A stretch of 64,000 bases of DNA from CAVVSQ01 sp963848825 (GTDB taxonomy: Bacteria; Planctomycetota; Planctomycetia; Gemmatales; Gemmataceae): assembly GCA_963848825.1 (NCBI GenBank), contig CAWKFA010000015.1, positions 1,488,001-1,552,000 on the forward strand, given 5' to 3'. The notes beneath the pieces are model-generated. The model had not been told where the DNA came from, made no database searches, and saw only the letters and a list, made by a program, of their open reading frames with translations. Positions 1 to 10,018 of this stretch are shown one piece after another (the first letter of the stretch is position 1; every line of letters starts with the position of its first letter). The translations under genes were made by a program, and so were the position numbers.

Positions 1-1433
1 TCGCCTTACATGCCGTCGTGGTGGCCATCTTGACGGTGCTTTGTTCGTTGCTCTGGAGCAGGGTTCCCCTCGCGGTGCGCGGGCTGCGCCTGATCGAGAT
101 CGGGATATTTGGGTCGATGGGCCTTTACTTCGCCTATTTGCAATTGCGGTTTTTTCACAATAACCAATACCTTCAATGGATCAATGACGAAAACGAGGAA
201 AAGCTCTTTGTTTCCCTGGCCACCATGGGCAATAGCTTGCGTTGGTTTGTGCTGCTCGTTCTCTACGGCACGTTCATCCCCAATACCTGGAGGCGTTGTG
301 CCTCCGTCGTCGGCTTGTTTGTCTTGGTTCCCCTGGTACTGATGGTCGTCGCCGGCAATGATTGCCCGCTCTTTGGCAAGCACCTCGGCTGGTCCGTCTT
401 CAATATGATGGGCGTGCTCGGAACCGGTTCCGCCATCGCCATCTTCGGCTCTTATCGCATTCAAGAGCTCCAGGAGGAGGCGCTGCACGCGCAAGTTAGG
501 GCAGTACCGCTTGACCCGTAAACTGGGCTCGGGCGGAATGGGGGAAGTCTATCTTGGCGAACATGTATTGCTGCGCCGGGCCTGCGCTATCAAGTTGATT
601 CGTCCCGACCAGGCCGGCGATCCCACCAACTTGTCGCGCTTCGAGCGCGAAGTGCAGGCCATGGCGACCCTGACTCACTGGAACACCGTCGAAATCTATG
701 ACTATGGCCATGCCGCCGATGGCACCTTTTATTACGTCATGGAGTATCTGCCCGGTCTGAGTCTGCAAGAACTGGTGGAACGCCACGGCCCCCTTCCTTC
801 GGGCGCGCGATACATTTTCTCCGGCAGCTTTGCGCCGCTTTGCAGGAAGCGCACTCTATCGGCCTCATTCATCGCGACATCAAGCCGAACAATGTCATCG
901 CTTGCCGGCGCGGAGGCGTTTACGACGTGGCCAAGCTTTTGGATTTTGGGCTGGTTGTCCACAACATCGATCTGGGAAAAAAAGTGGACTCCGACATCAA
1001 GCTGACCGTCCAGGGGACCATTCTCGGTTCACCTCCCTTCATATCGCCGGAACAGGCGATGGGCAAAAGTGCGGTGGACGGGCGCACGGACATCTATGGC
1101 ATGGGCGGCCTGGCCTATTTTCTGCTGACCGGTCAGCCCCCCTTTGTTCGCGACTCGGCGATGGAATTGCTTGTTGCCCATTTGCATGCCGCCGTGACTC
1201 CGCCCAGCGAGTTGCGATCGGATATACAGCCGGACCTTGAGGAAATTGTGCTCAAATGTCTTAACAAGAATCCCGACGAGCGCTTCCCCGACGCCGCCAG
1301 TCTGGATAAGGCACTCGCTGCCTGTAGCGCGGCGGAAAGCTGGGACAATGACCAGGCCGCTGCCTGGTGGGCCAATGAGAATACGCCTGGGCAAAGCGAC
1401 GAGATGGCGGTACAGGCGGTCGCCGTCGGCTGA
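1..1433 (+). CDS. Membrane-linked Ser/Thr protein kinase, 5' partial, two frame breaks
   Basis: The reading frame is already open at base 3, so the N-terminus lies outside the window. The first ~160 residues hold several hydrophobic helices and end in a helix (IQELQEEALHA). A frame change near 490 leads into a canonical kinase N-lobe with KLGSGGMGEVY and ACAIKLI. A second change near 806 leads into LIHRDIKPNNVI and LLDFGL, so the catalytic HRD Asp and DFG are intact and this is a predicted active kinase. It is unusual that the membrane part precedes the kinase domain. Both junctions sit in CG-alternating tracts and are repaired by one or two bases, so I treat the three pieces as one gene. The protein probably phosphorylates cytoplasmic targets from the inner membrane; substrates are unknown. 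Confidence 0.85.
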
Positions 1434-1471
1434 CATGCCCACAGTTTCAGTGCTTTTCGCGAGGATCTCTC

Positions 1472-1716
1472 ATGTTGGATGGGGCCATTTCCTTGAAGGA
1501 GCGCATGGCGCAGGTTCTTGCCACGAAGGTGGGGCCGGCATAAGCATGGACGGTACGCTGCTGGAAGTACTCGATGTCGATGACGGCATCGCACGCATTC
1601 GCCTGCACGGCGTGTGCGGCGGCTGCCCCAGCTCGATCATGGCTGCCGTCATGGGTATCGAAGAAGAATTGCGACGCCATCTACCGGAGGTTGCCTATAT
1701 CGAGGCCCTTCCATAG
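1472..1716 (+). CDS. NifU C-terminal domain Fe-S scaffold protein (frame break)
   Basis: About 81 residues after repair. ATG 1472 follows GAGGATC at a good ribosome-binding distance. The first ~22 residues (LKERMAQVLATKVGPA) are in one frame. The rest (SMDGTLLEVLDVDDG, then HGVCGGCPSS and MGIEEELRRHLPEV) is in the next frame, the change lying near 1541. The CxxC of VCGGCPSS is the cluster-binding signature of the NifU C-terminal family, which carries Fe-S clusters to apo-proteins in the cytoplasm. The TAG stop coincides with the first base of a palindromic repeat element. The neighbours give no functional link. Confidence 0.8.
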
Positions 1717-1816
1717 AGCGTTCGGAAAAAAAGGGGTCAGACCCCTTGAAGCGAACAGAGTATTCAAGGTTTTTGCGGGTATCGAGGGGGTCTGACCCCT
1801 TTTTTTCTGAACGCTC
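1716..1816 (+). repeat. REP/MITE-like palindromic element, copy 1
   Basis: A 101-bp element bounded by ~30-bp inverted arms (1716-1745 and 1787-1816) that differ at one position. Each arm carries GAGCGTTCGG, an A-run and GGGGTCAGACCCC, which is itself a palindrome. The interior holds CTTGAAGCGAACAGA, also found in the second full copy at 18392-18491 in the opposite orientation. It begins on the last base of the upstream stop codon. I see no clear target-site duplication and no transposase. Confidence 0.9.
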
Positions 1817-1984
1817 CTAATCATTTCCAGAATAACCGGCACGCCATTATTTAAAATCTCTTAAGCCGGCCCTGCACCCTGGCTCGACAATGGACCGACA
1901 TGGTATAAGGGAGTCGTCCGACAAACTGCCGGTGGCCCCTCCCACGCTGGCCAGGCGACACCTTTGTCACTGAAGGCGGCGACC

Positions 1985-2780
1985 ATGACCGAGGCGCAGT
2001 GGTTTTCCAGCACGAACCCGCATGAAATGTTAGCCTTTCTCAGAGAACTCAAACCCAAGGGACTCGCGGCCTTCCTGGGCCGATTTGGCCTGCGCCGCCA
2101 GCGGGTGAGCGAGCAAGTTGCGGCTCTTCGGTTGTGCTTGTTGCCGACGGATCTGGCCGCTATTGGCCGACGAGCGTAGCCGTGGGGCCATTGAGACTGC
2201 CGAGTTGTATGCGGATGGAGTGGTCGGTAAGCGTGTCTTCCATGGTGCGCTCGTCGCGGCCAAGGCTGCTTTTCTCGAGTCGGCCCGGCCGCGCATCATG
2301 GTGGGGGAATGGCAGGCCGCGGCCCAGGCACGAGCCGCCGAAGCCGTTGTCTGCATGCTCGAAGCCGCTGATCCCGCTGATGAGGCCGCGACCTGGAGCA
2401 AGGAAGCGATAAGAGCCTGGGCCCACCAGTCGCCGGCCGCGAACCGTGCCGCCCCAACTTATTTGCCGACGTCGCCCCATCCCACTCTCACGCCGGAAGC
2501 CGCCTGGATCGCCGAGGGCATCGCTCAGTGCGATCTCCTTTACGATGTCATCGGCAATCCCTTTCACGAGCCCGGCCTGGTGAACGCCTGGCGAACTCCC
2601 CCGGTGGTGGCGCTGGCGAAAGTCATCTTCGCGGAACGTGCTTTCAGCAAGTTGCCGGAGTTGGCAGAACTCCTCGAACAGGCCGGCTGCAAGAACGCCG
2701 ATATTCTGCAACATTGCCGCGATACCAAGGAACATGCCCGTGGCTGCTGGGCCCTTGACTACCTATTGGGTAAAGGCTAA
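1985..2780 (+). CDS. TIGR02996/Gemmata-type hypothetical protein (frame break)
   Basis: About 265 residues after one repair near 2113. The N-terminus MTEAQWFSSTNPHEMLAFLRE and the following RLFGCACCRRIWPLLADERSR, then AIETAELYADG, match the architecture of a large paralogous family I know from Gemmata-type planctomycetes, where the two parts are contiguous. The function is unknown in the family. There is no signal peptide, so it is probably cytoplasmic. The Cys-rich FGCACC motif might suggest a metal or redox role, but that is inference. It ends in DYLLGKG before a convergent hairpin. Confidence 0.65.
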
Positions 2781-2894
2781 GGCGGTCACGAATCCGGTTC
2801 ATGGCGTTGTTTATGCTCAGGTTCGTGTTCTGGGTTCAGGAGATAACCAGTTCACCGGCGCAGGTTGCGCCTGTCCGAGCACAAGCAAGAGAGC

Positions 2895-2915
2895 TTCGGG
2901 CCGTCCTGGCCCGAA
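2895..2915. terminator. Perfect 8-bp hairpin between convergent genes
   Basis: TTCGGGCC (2895-2902), a 5-nt loop, then GGCCCGAA (2908-2915). It lies between the converging TIGR02996-like gene and the small lipoprotein, the expected place for a bidirectional terminator. There is no T-run, so intrinsic termination is uncertain. Confidence 0.5.
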
Positions 2916-2970
2916 ACGAAATGTGCTAGGCGAGAGCAAGCGAGCTGACTAACTGTCAGCCATATGCAAA

Positions 2971-3189
2971 TTAGCGGCCGACCTGCGGCATCGGTGCCGT
3001 GAACACGGGGGGCTCCGCGTTCATCATGGGGGTTGGGGCGCCCAGGAAGCAGGAACAGGAAGAGACCGGTGCCGCATAAGCCGGGCCGCAACCGCAGGCG
3101 GCGCGGCGATGCGCGAAGAAGGGCCGATGGCAACAGCCATTTAGTGCCACCAGGCACATACCGATCAAAAGGTAACGAAGGGTTCGCAT
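2971..3189 (-). CDS. Small cysteine-rich lipoprotein
   Basis: 72 residues. ATG 3189 is chosen because GAGGAG lies 7-8 bases upstream. The N-terminus MRTLRYLLIGMCLVALNGC is a basic then hydrophobic signal ending in a lipobox (LNGC), so Cys19 or its neighbour should be lipidated. The mature part is short and has further Cys residues (CCHR, CGCG, SCSC) and Pro/Met-rich segments. I recognise no domain. Similar small secreted proteins are common in planctomycetes; export to the periplasm or outer membrane is predicted and the function is unknown. Confidence 0.65.
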   Translation of the reverse strand: MRTLRYLLIGMCLVALNGCCHRPFFAHRRAACGCGPAYAAPVSSCSCFLGAPTPMMNAEPPVFTAPMPQVGR

Positions 3190-3320
3190 GGGTGTCTCCT
3201 CAAAGGGTACCGCGTTTGTCTTCGACAGAAAACGGGTGGACACCGTAGCGTAAATGCCGCGCTAATCTCCGAGAGAATGGGCACGAGGCCATGCAGCCGT
3301 TGTTATCCAGGCAACCGGTA

Positions 3321-4568
3321 CTACACGGGCAGGTTATGGCTCTTGGCCAGCGTCTCAAGATGCTTGACTAGCTCCCGGGCAGTCTGATAACGGTCTTCTG
3401 GACGTTTGGCAAGGAGTTTGTGGGTGATTTGCTCGAGGGGTTCGGGCAGGCCGAGCTGCTGTGCTTTGAGAGATAGCGGGCTTTCCAGGCGTATCTTGTT
3501 AACGAGTTCGTGGACCGTATCCGCCCGGAAGGGGGGCTTGCCGGTGAACATGGCATACATGTTGGCGCCGAGCCCATAAAGATCGGCACGGGCATCGCCG
3601 AGTTTGGCCGGGCCGTCGGTTCGCTCAGGAGGCAAGTAGCCGAGGACTTCGGAGGGCAGGCCCGCCGCTGAAATCGGGGTGAGCGGATCGCCTTCGACAG
3701 CCGTGGCCAACATCAGATCGACAAGCTTGGTATGGGCCATGGTTTTGCCCACCAGGATATTGGGCGGCGTGACATTTTGATGCACCAGCTTCTTCTGGTG
3801 GGCATAATCGAGGGCGCGGCCCAGAAACGTGCCGACACGCAACACATTGCGCCAATCGAGCATGCCGCCCGACTCGATGCGGCCGATGACGGCGGCCAGG
3901 CTTTCACCGGGCACATATTCCATGGCTACCCAACAATGGGGTCCCGCCTTGCCGGCACCATAAACCTTGACCAGGTTGGCGTGCCGCAGCGGCAGGACTT
4001 GCTTCATCGCCTCGACAAACTTTTGGACGGCTTCTTCGCTTTGGCTGAAGCTGGGTTCGAGGACCTTGAGCGCCACCGGCAGGTTGCGGCGCGTATCGCG
4101 GGCGTGGAAGACGTAGCCGGACTTGCTGCGGGCCAGCGGCGAACCAACCTTGTAATGGGAGATTTTTTGTCCCGCCAGGCCCTGCACCCAGTTGGCGACG
4201 CGTGAACCGTAGGCCGGCTTGACGACGGGGGGAACGTCGCGCGCGTCCACGGGTAAGGCGGCAGGCACGGTAGCGCCGTCGGTTGTCAATTGCAGGTGAG
4301 TGCTGCCGATGCGAATGATGTCGCCCGGAAGCAGTACGTGCCGGCTGCTGATGCGCTTGCCATTGACGAAGGTCCCGGCGCCGCTATCGAAGTCGCTCAA
4401 GACGAAGGTATCACCCTCGGGAAGGATCTGACAATGAACGCGCGATACATGCGGGTCGAGGAGATGGCTGCCGGTGGCACGGCTACGGCCCAAAAGCAGC
4501 GCTTCGCTGCCTACTTCGAACATGCGCCCTTCATCGGGCCCGGCGAGCACCACAAGCTTTGTCGGCAT
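3321..4568 (-). CDS. FHA domain fused to a predicted Ser/Thr pseudokinase
   Basis: 415 residues in one intact frame. Residues ~1-95 form an FHA domain with LLLGRS, SRVH at 42-45 and the VNGKRIS turn, which should bind phosphothreonine. Residues ~137-408 form a protein-kinase fold with VALKVL (Lys168) and the C-lobe signature ADLYGLGANMYAM. The key motifs are altered. The glycine loop lacks GxGxxG, HRD is HQN at 263-265, and DFG is DLM at 284-286. The catalytic Asp is therefore missing and the protein is predicted to be a phosphopeptide-reading scaffold rather than an active kinase. It is divergently transcribed from an ECF sigma gene, which suggests but does not show a signalling link. Confidence 0.85.
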   Translation of the reverse strand: MPTKLVVLAGPDEGRMFEVGSEALLLGRSRATGSHLLDPHVSRVHCQILPEGDTFVLSDFDSGAGTFVNGKRISSRHVLLPGDIIRIGSTHLQLTTDGATVPAALPVDARDVPPVVKPAYGSRVANWVQGLAGQKISHYKVGSPLARSKSGYVFHARDTRRNLPVALKVLEPSFSQSEEAVQKFVEAMKQVLPLRHANLVKVYGAGKAGPHCWVAMEYVPGESLAAVIGRIESGGMLDWRNVLRVGTFLGRALDYAHQKKLVHQNVTPPNILVGKTMAHTKLVDLMLATAVEGDPLTPISAAGLPSEVLGYLPPERTDGPAKLGDARADLYGLGANMYAMFTGKPPFRADTVHELVNKIRLESPLSLKAQQLGLPEPLEQITHKLLAKRPEDRYQTARELVKHLETLAKSHNLPV

Positions 4569-4678
4569 GGAGACCTCTTGATTGCCAGCGCCCCCTGCGC
4601 GGAGGCATGTTTTCTTCGCCTATTCTATGGTGCCGGCGCGGAGTCGGCTTTGCTTCTTTCGTGCGACCCCGGCCGCTG

Positions 4679-4684
4679 TATAAT
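4679..4684 (+). promoter_or_regulatory. Possible -10 box upstream of the ECF sigma gene
   Basis: TATAAT at 4679-4684, 63 bases before the GTG start of the sigma gene, in the divergent gap 4569-4747. No good -35 hexamer sits at 16-18 bases, so this is only a candidate. Confidence 0.3.
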
Positions 4685-4747
4685 GAAGAAAACTTTTTGT
4701 AAGGTATTCCGGCGGACAGCGTACTATCGTGTAAAGGACGCCAACTC

Positions 4748-5322
4748 GTGGAGCCGTGGCCGAAAACGCGTGTGACGCTCCTGGGGCGTCTGAGCAACCC
4801 ACGGGACAAAGATGCCTGGGACGAGTTCGTGGCACTGTACGGGCCGTTTATTTTCAAGTTCGCCCGCCGGCGCCTGCCGCAGGAGGAAGATGCCGCGGAC
4901 ATTACCCAGGAAGTTTTGAGTGCGGTCCTGAAGGGTACTTACCAGCGACCCAAGGGGCGATTTCAGAAATGGTTGTTGACGGTACTGCTGAACGCCATTC
5001 GCGATTTTCATGCTGCCCGCGGCCGGCGCTACGAGGTTTTTTGCGAGGCCGGCAGGGCGCTACGTGTCGATGAAGAGTCGGCTGCGCGGAGGAAGAATGG
5101 GAGCAGGAGCGGCGGCAGCACCTGTTCCATGCCGCCGCCAGGCATGTCCAGGAGCAGACGAACCCGGCCCACTGGAGCGTCTTCGTCCAGACCGCACTGG
5201 ATAATAAAAGCGGTCAGGACGTCGCAAGGGAGCTGGGCTTATCGGTGACCAACATCTATGCCATCAAGAGCCGGATCTTGAAGGAGATCAAGGAAGAGAT
5301 CGACCGTCTGGAGAACGACTGA
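4748..5322 (+). CDS. ECF-type RNA polymerase sigma factor (frame break)
   Basis: GTG 4748 is preceded by AAAGGA at 9 bases. Residues ~10-95 are sigma region 2 (DEFVALYGPFIFKFARRR, then ADITQEVLSAVLKG and FQKWLLTVLLNAIRDF). After a junction near 5087, in GCTGCGCGGA, the frame moves and gives region 4: NPAHWSVFVQTAL, VARELGLSVTNIYAIKSRIL, ending in DRLEND at 5322. Total is about 191 residues. The sequence style matches the planctomycete ECF groups linked to kinases or zinc-finger proteins. It is followed after 35 bases by a protein with an HxxxCxxC motif, suggesting a sigma/regulator pair. Confidence 0.85.
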
Positions 5323-5357
5323 GGCCGCTGGAGCAACTCGGAATGGACAGGTGATCG

Positions 5358-5681
5358 ATGGCGGGAACTTCCTGTCCGCCCAAAAATGTGTGGCAAAAGA
5401 TCATCGGTGACGATTTTGCGGAACCCTCGATCGCGACCTGGAGCGCCCATCTCGACGGGTGCCGTGCCTGCCAGGCGGTGGTGGAAAGCCTGATCGGAGG
5501 GCAGGGCACCTGGCTAGATATCGCGGCCGTGCTGCGCCGCGAATTGCCGGCTCCCTCGGCGGTATGCCGGCGGACGCTGGCGAACTTGCAAGCCAAGCCG
5601 GTGCCGGCACGCTGCGCCTCAATTGTCGACGGGAACATCCATGCCCAAGAACGAAGCAGTTGCCGATACCCCTCCTGGTGA
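5358..5681 (+). CDS. Small HxxxCxxC (ZAS-like) protein
   Basis: 107 residues. The N-terminal part reads CPPKNVWQKIIGDDF, then SAHLDGCRACQ, where H-3-C-2-C is the zinc-associated anti-sigma signature. The same segment also occurs at the N-terminus of many planctomycete Ser/Thr kinases. There is no membrane helix and no kinase domain here. The last 14 codons overlap the MoxR start at 5641, so the C-terminus may be mis-framed. It could be a stand-alone anti-sigma factor for the upstream ECF protein or the remnant of a kinase. The placement favours the first; the role is inferred. Confidence 0.55.
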   Translation: MAGTSCPPKNVWQKIIGDDFAEPSIATWSAHLDGCRACQAVVESLIGGQGTWLDIAAVLRRELPAPSAVCRRTLANLQAKPVPARCASIVDGNIHAQERSSCRYPSW

Positions 5682-6656
5682 AGCACGTCGTGCCGATGTG
5701 GCGGCCCTCGTCCAGAAGATCGTGACGAACATGGAGAAGGTGATCATCGGCAAACGGCCGCAGATCACTCTGGCTCTGGTCGCGTATCTCTGCGAAGGCC
5801 ATATTCTCCTCGAGGACGTTCCGGGCGTGGCCAAAACCATGCTGGCACCGCGCTGGCCCGGAGCGTCGGTTGTGTCTTCAAGCGCATCCAGTGCACCCCT
5901 GATCTATTGCCGACCGACGTCACCGGCGTTTCCATCTTCAATCAAAAAACCGCGGAGTTCGAGTTCCGGCCCGGACCGATCTTCGCGCAGACGGTGCTGG
6001 CCGACGAGATCAATCGGGCAACCCCCCGCACCCAGGCAGCGCTTCTGGAAGCCATGGCCGAGCGGCGCGTCACGGTAGACGGCCAGGGTTACAACCTCAA
6101 GCCCCCCTTTATTGTGATCGCCACCCAGAACCCGATCGATCATGAAGGGACATTTCCGCTGCCGGAGGCGCAGCTCGATCGTTTTCTCATTCGGCTGGGG
6201 CTGGGCTATCCCAGCATGGAGGAAGAATCCAAAATGCTGCAGCGGCTACAGGCGGGGCATCCAATCGATGATATCGGCCCGGTGGTGCAAGCCGCGGACG
6301 TGGTGGCCGCCCAGGAAGGGGTGCGCGGCATCCATGTGGACGATAAAGTACGCCGCTACATCCTCGAGGTGGTAACCGCGACGCGCGAGCATGAGGATGT
6401 CCTTCTGGGGGGAAGCCCGCGTGCCTCGCTGGCGCTCTTCCGCACTGCGCAGGGCCTGGCGGCCGTCGCAGGCCGCAATTTCGTCTTACCGGACGACGTC
6501 AAGAAAATGGTGCTGCCGGTGCTCGGCCATCGCGTGATTTTACGTCCCGAGGCACGCATACGCCGAATAACGCCGGCGATGGTGCTCAACCGTATTGTCG
6601 CCGAGGTGGCCGCCCCCGTACCGGCCGGCCAGGCGCAGAATGACAACTGGAAATAA
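5641..6656 (+). CDS. MoxR-family AAA+ ATPase (frame break)
   Basis: About 338 residues. ATG 5641 (MPKNEAVADTPPG) starts a standard MoxR N-terminus. The Walker A region LLEDVPGVAKTMLA is conserved in its MoxR form (GVAKT). After a junction near 5850 the frame continues with RSVGCVFKRIQCTPDLLPTD, VLADEINRATPRTQAALLEAMAER (Walker B) and IATQNPIDHEGTFPLPEAQLDRF (sensor 1). MoxR ATPases act as chaperones for co-encoded von Willebrand/DUF58 proteins. Here the DUF58 gene starts 6 bases downstream, the usual operon order. Confidence 0.9.
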
Positions 6657-6662
6657 AGATTT

Positions 6663-8085
6663 ATGCGCTGGTACTATGCCGCCTCCCTGTTGCTGGCGGC
6701 TTCGTTTTTCCTGGAATCAAGTCTGTTGGCCTACGCGACATATGTGCTGCTCGGGACGTTGCTGGTTAACAGGTTTCTGGCCCGGAACTGGCTTGCTCAT
6801 GTCCACGTCAGCAGGCGGATGACGCCTTTCGGCGCCGGCTGGCCAGGTAGCCGCGCTGGAGATCGGCGACAAGGTCGCGGTGATCGTGACGATACGCAAC
6901 GGCGGTGCCTGGCCTGTGCCCTGGGTGCTCGCCGAAGACATGCTCCCGCGCCAGGCCCTCGACCAGCGCCGGCTGCGCGTGAAGGGCAAACGCCTCAAGA
7001 TCGCCATGCTGCGTGCCGGTCAAGAAGTGGAGCTGCGCTATACCCTGGTCTGCCTCGAACGCGGCTATTTTCAAATTGGGCCGGTAACCCTGGAGAGTGG
7101 CGACGTCTTTGGGCTGCATCGCCGCTTCGCGGTAGGCACGACGCCCGAGTTCTTGCTGGTCTGCCCGCGCACCGTGCCGCTGGAAGGGTATGAGTTGGCG
7201 TCGCGCCGGCCCATCGGTGAAGTGGTGCTGACGCACCGTCTTTACGAGGACCCCACGCGTATCGCCGGAGTGCGCGCCTATGAAGCGGGCGATCCGCTTA
7301 ACCGCGTTCATTGGCGCGCGACCGCACGCACGGGCCAGTTGCAAAGCAAGATCTACGAACCGACAACGCTGAGCGGAGCCACGATCCTGCTCGATTTCCA
7401 CAAAGACAACTATCCGGCCGAGCGCGAGCCTTACCGATCGGACATGGCGGTCATGGCCGCGGTATCGCTGGCCAATGCCGTCTTTGAGATGGGGCAACAG
7501 GTGGGCCTGGTCACCAATGCCCGCGACGCAGCGGACCGCATTCGCCGCGAGGGCTGGGAAGTCGATCCGCGTACCAGGCAGACCGCGCGGTGTCGGTGCC
7601 ATGCATGAGACCAGCGAACGACTCGAACCGATCCTGGTCGAGACCCGCCGCGGCGCCGAACATTTGCAGCGCCTGCGCGAGACGCTGGCTCGCGTGGAAT
7701 TGACCGACGGCATGTCGCTTGGCGGGCTCATCATCGAAACCTCGGGCCGGCTGCCGCGTGATGCCACCCTGGTGGCGCTGCTCGGCGACGTATCGGTGGA
7801 AACGTCCGTCACGCTGGGAACTCTACGTCGCGCGGGCTTTCGCGCTGACCGCCATTCTCGTTTGTCTGGATGGCCTGGCCCTCGAGAAGGCGCATGGCAG
7901 GTTGCTGGCGGAAGGCGTGCGCGATGCTGCGCCATCTGGCCAGGCCGGCGGCCTTGCCCACGCTCTGTTTGCAACAGGTGATGGGCCGGGGCCAGTTCGA
8001 TGTCGCGCCGGTTGCCGAGCCGACGGACGATGGACCGGACTGGACGCGGCAGACTCCTTACGAGATGGATTCGGCGGAAGAGTAA
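6663..8085 (+). CDS. DUF58 domain protein (several frame breaks)
   Basis: About 474 residues after repair. The N-terminus (RWYYAASLLLAASFFLE, then ATYVLLGTLLVNRFLARN) has two membrane helices. The core in the next frame includes VAVIVTIRNGG, YFQIGPVTLESGDVFGLHRR and the DUF58 hallmark YEAGDPLNRVHWRATARTG, followed by a vWA-like part (ILLDFHKDN). Junctions lie near 6810-6850, 7586, 7830 and 7921, the last three in CGCG tracts. The C-terminus ends in DVAPVAEPTDDG. The protein is membrane-anchored with a cytoplasmic or periplasmic vWA-like domain and is the expected MoxR partner. The cellular role is unknown. Confidence 0.8.
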
Positions 8086-8115
8086 AGTTTTCCATAGCTA
8101 TCCTGGCGGGCCTTT

Positions 8116-9883
8116 ATGGCGGCTGCGAAACTCAAGCCGACGCTGGCGGACTATGTCACGATCGCGCTAAGTCCGGCGCTGATCATCGCGATGATCGTCA
8201 GTCTGGTTTTCTTCCTGGTGGCGATACTCTATCGCGGCGAGTACGCCGGCCGGCTGCACGCTATTTTGCTGTTTTTTACCTTCGGCATCGTGCTGGTCGC
8301 GCGCATCGCCATGGAAACTGGGTTGGCGGAGCGTGCGCCTCTTTATGGCCTCGTCCTCGCCTTTCTCGTGTGGGTGGGCATGGGCAGTCTTGTCGATTAT
8401 CCACCGGAAATGGCTGTGCTCAGCTGGCTCATCAATGCCGGGCTCGTCGGCCTGGTTTGGTGGCTGGCATATCAACTCACCCATAGCTGCACCTATATCG
8501 ATGAAAAAGCCGAAAGCACCGGGACGGGCCTTTTGTGCGGTGCCGGACTTGAAGAAAAGCCAGAACAGGACCCCGGCACACATCCCGCCGCGGATTTGCC
8601 GCCCTCCTCTCTGCCTGACAAGCATTTGCCCGGACTGTCTGGAAAAGGACGGAGCAACTCAGCCACCTGGTGGCATCGTTACCGACGTTTTCGTGACGAG
8701 CAACGCCAAACGCGACCGCCCGGTGTTTGGGTCGTCTATTTCGGCCTGGCGGCGTTGCCGACCTTCGGCCTTGGCCAAGCTTTGATTGACGCCAACGACG
8801 TGGACCGGCGGTCGTATACCTTTCGCCTGATGGTTTTGTACCTGGCCAGCGCTCTCGGGCTTCTGGTGACAACTGCTTTCCTCGGCCTGCGGCGCTACCT
8901 GCGTCAGCGGCACCTTGAAATGCCGAAGTTGGTGACGACATCGTGGCTAGGCCTGGGCGCGGGCCTGCTGGTTATCGTGCTCTTGGTCGGCGCCGTGCTG
9001 CCCAGACCGCAAGCGGAGTTCTCGCTTTTAAGCCTGGGGCGTGCGCCTTCCGAAAAAGTGACAGCCTCAAAGATGGCCGTTTCCCAGGGCGAAGCGGGCC
9101 AGGGCCCAGGCAATCCCGGCAGTCAGGAGCACGATCCCGATGCCGCCAGGAGTGGTCAGAAAAGCGGTAACGATAAGGCAGAAAAAAGCGCCGACGAAAA
9201 CAATGCCAACAAGAACGTCGCCAGCGAGCGGCAAGCGCCAGCCACGGACCCGCCCAATGAACCAGCCGGCTCCGCCGACGGCTTGAACAGGAGCACATGG
9301 GCCAAAGATCTGCTGGTGCAGTTAAGCACGCTGCTTAAATGGATAGTCTTTGGGCTCGTCGTGGTTGTTGCTCTTTTATTTGTTATTGCGGGTGGCCTTC
9401 GTTATCTGGCAAACTTTTGTGATTGGGCGGCTCGGCTGCTGGAAGCGCTGCGTTCTTTTTGGGAGGGGCTGTGGGCGCGGGTGCCACGCAGGCAAGCTTT
9501 CGACGATGTGGATGCAGCGCCCGCGCGCCCACTCCGCATTTCTTTTGTCTCATTCTCAAACCCATTTCATGACGGCCGGGCCGCCACCATGTCCGACGAC
9601 GACCTGGCGCGTTATAGCTTCGAGGCTCTCGAAGCCTGGGCAGCGGACAACACTTGCGGCAGGGCCGACCAGGAGACGCCGATTGAATTCACCAGCCGTC
9701 TGGCCGACGACATTGGCGGGCTGGACCGTGACACCCGGAACCTGGGCTATTTGTATGCGCCGTGTACTCTATGCGGGTGGCGGTTTGTCGGCGGAAGCGC
9801 GGCCTACGGTCGAGGCATTCTGGAGGTCGCTCGATATTTTGCCGGTGCGCGCCCCGGTAGCGCGCGAATCGGCAACGGTATGA
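8116..9883 (+). CDS. DUF4129-type multi-pass membrane protein (frame break)
   Basis: About 589 residues. Six or more hydrophobic helices lie in the first ~310 residues, then a charged low-complexity linker rich in Asn, Lys, Glu and Ala, another helix (IVFGLVVVVALLFVIAGG) and a soluble C-terminus. The latter contains DDLARYSFEALEAWA and TPIEFTSRLADDI, the DUF4129 pattern. The frame changes near 9760 in TATGCGCCG; the continuation is GGGLSAEARPTVEAFWRSLD, ending at 9883. MoxR-DUF58-DUF4129 sets are common in bacteria and often include transglutaminase-like proteins. No transglutaminase Cys-His-Asp set is visible here. Confidence 0.7.
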
Positions 9884-10018
9884 AGCTGCTTTTTTGTAAG
9901 GTTTTGCTGGTGCTGGCGTTCTATTTCATAGAAGATGACATGCGCTTACCATAGATCGCCAGAAGTGCCCGCTATTATTTCTCCGCAAGGTCTTGTTGCC
10001 CATCGACTTGGAGATTTC

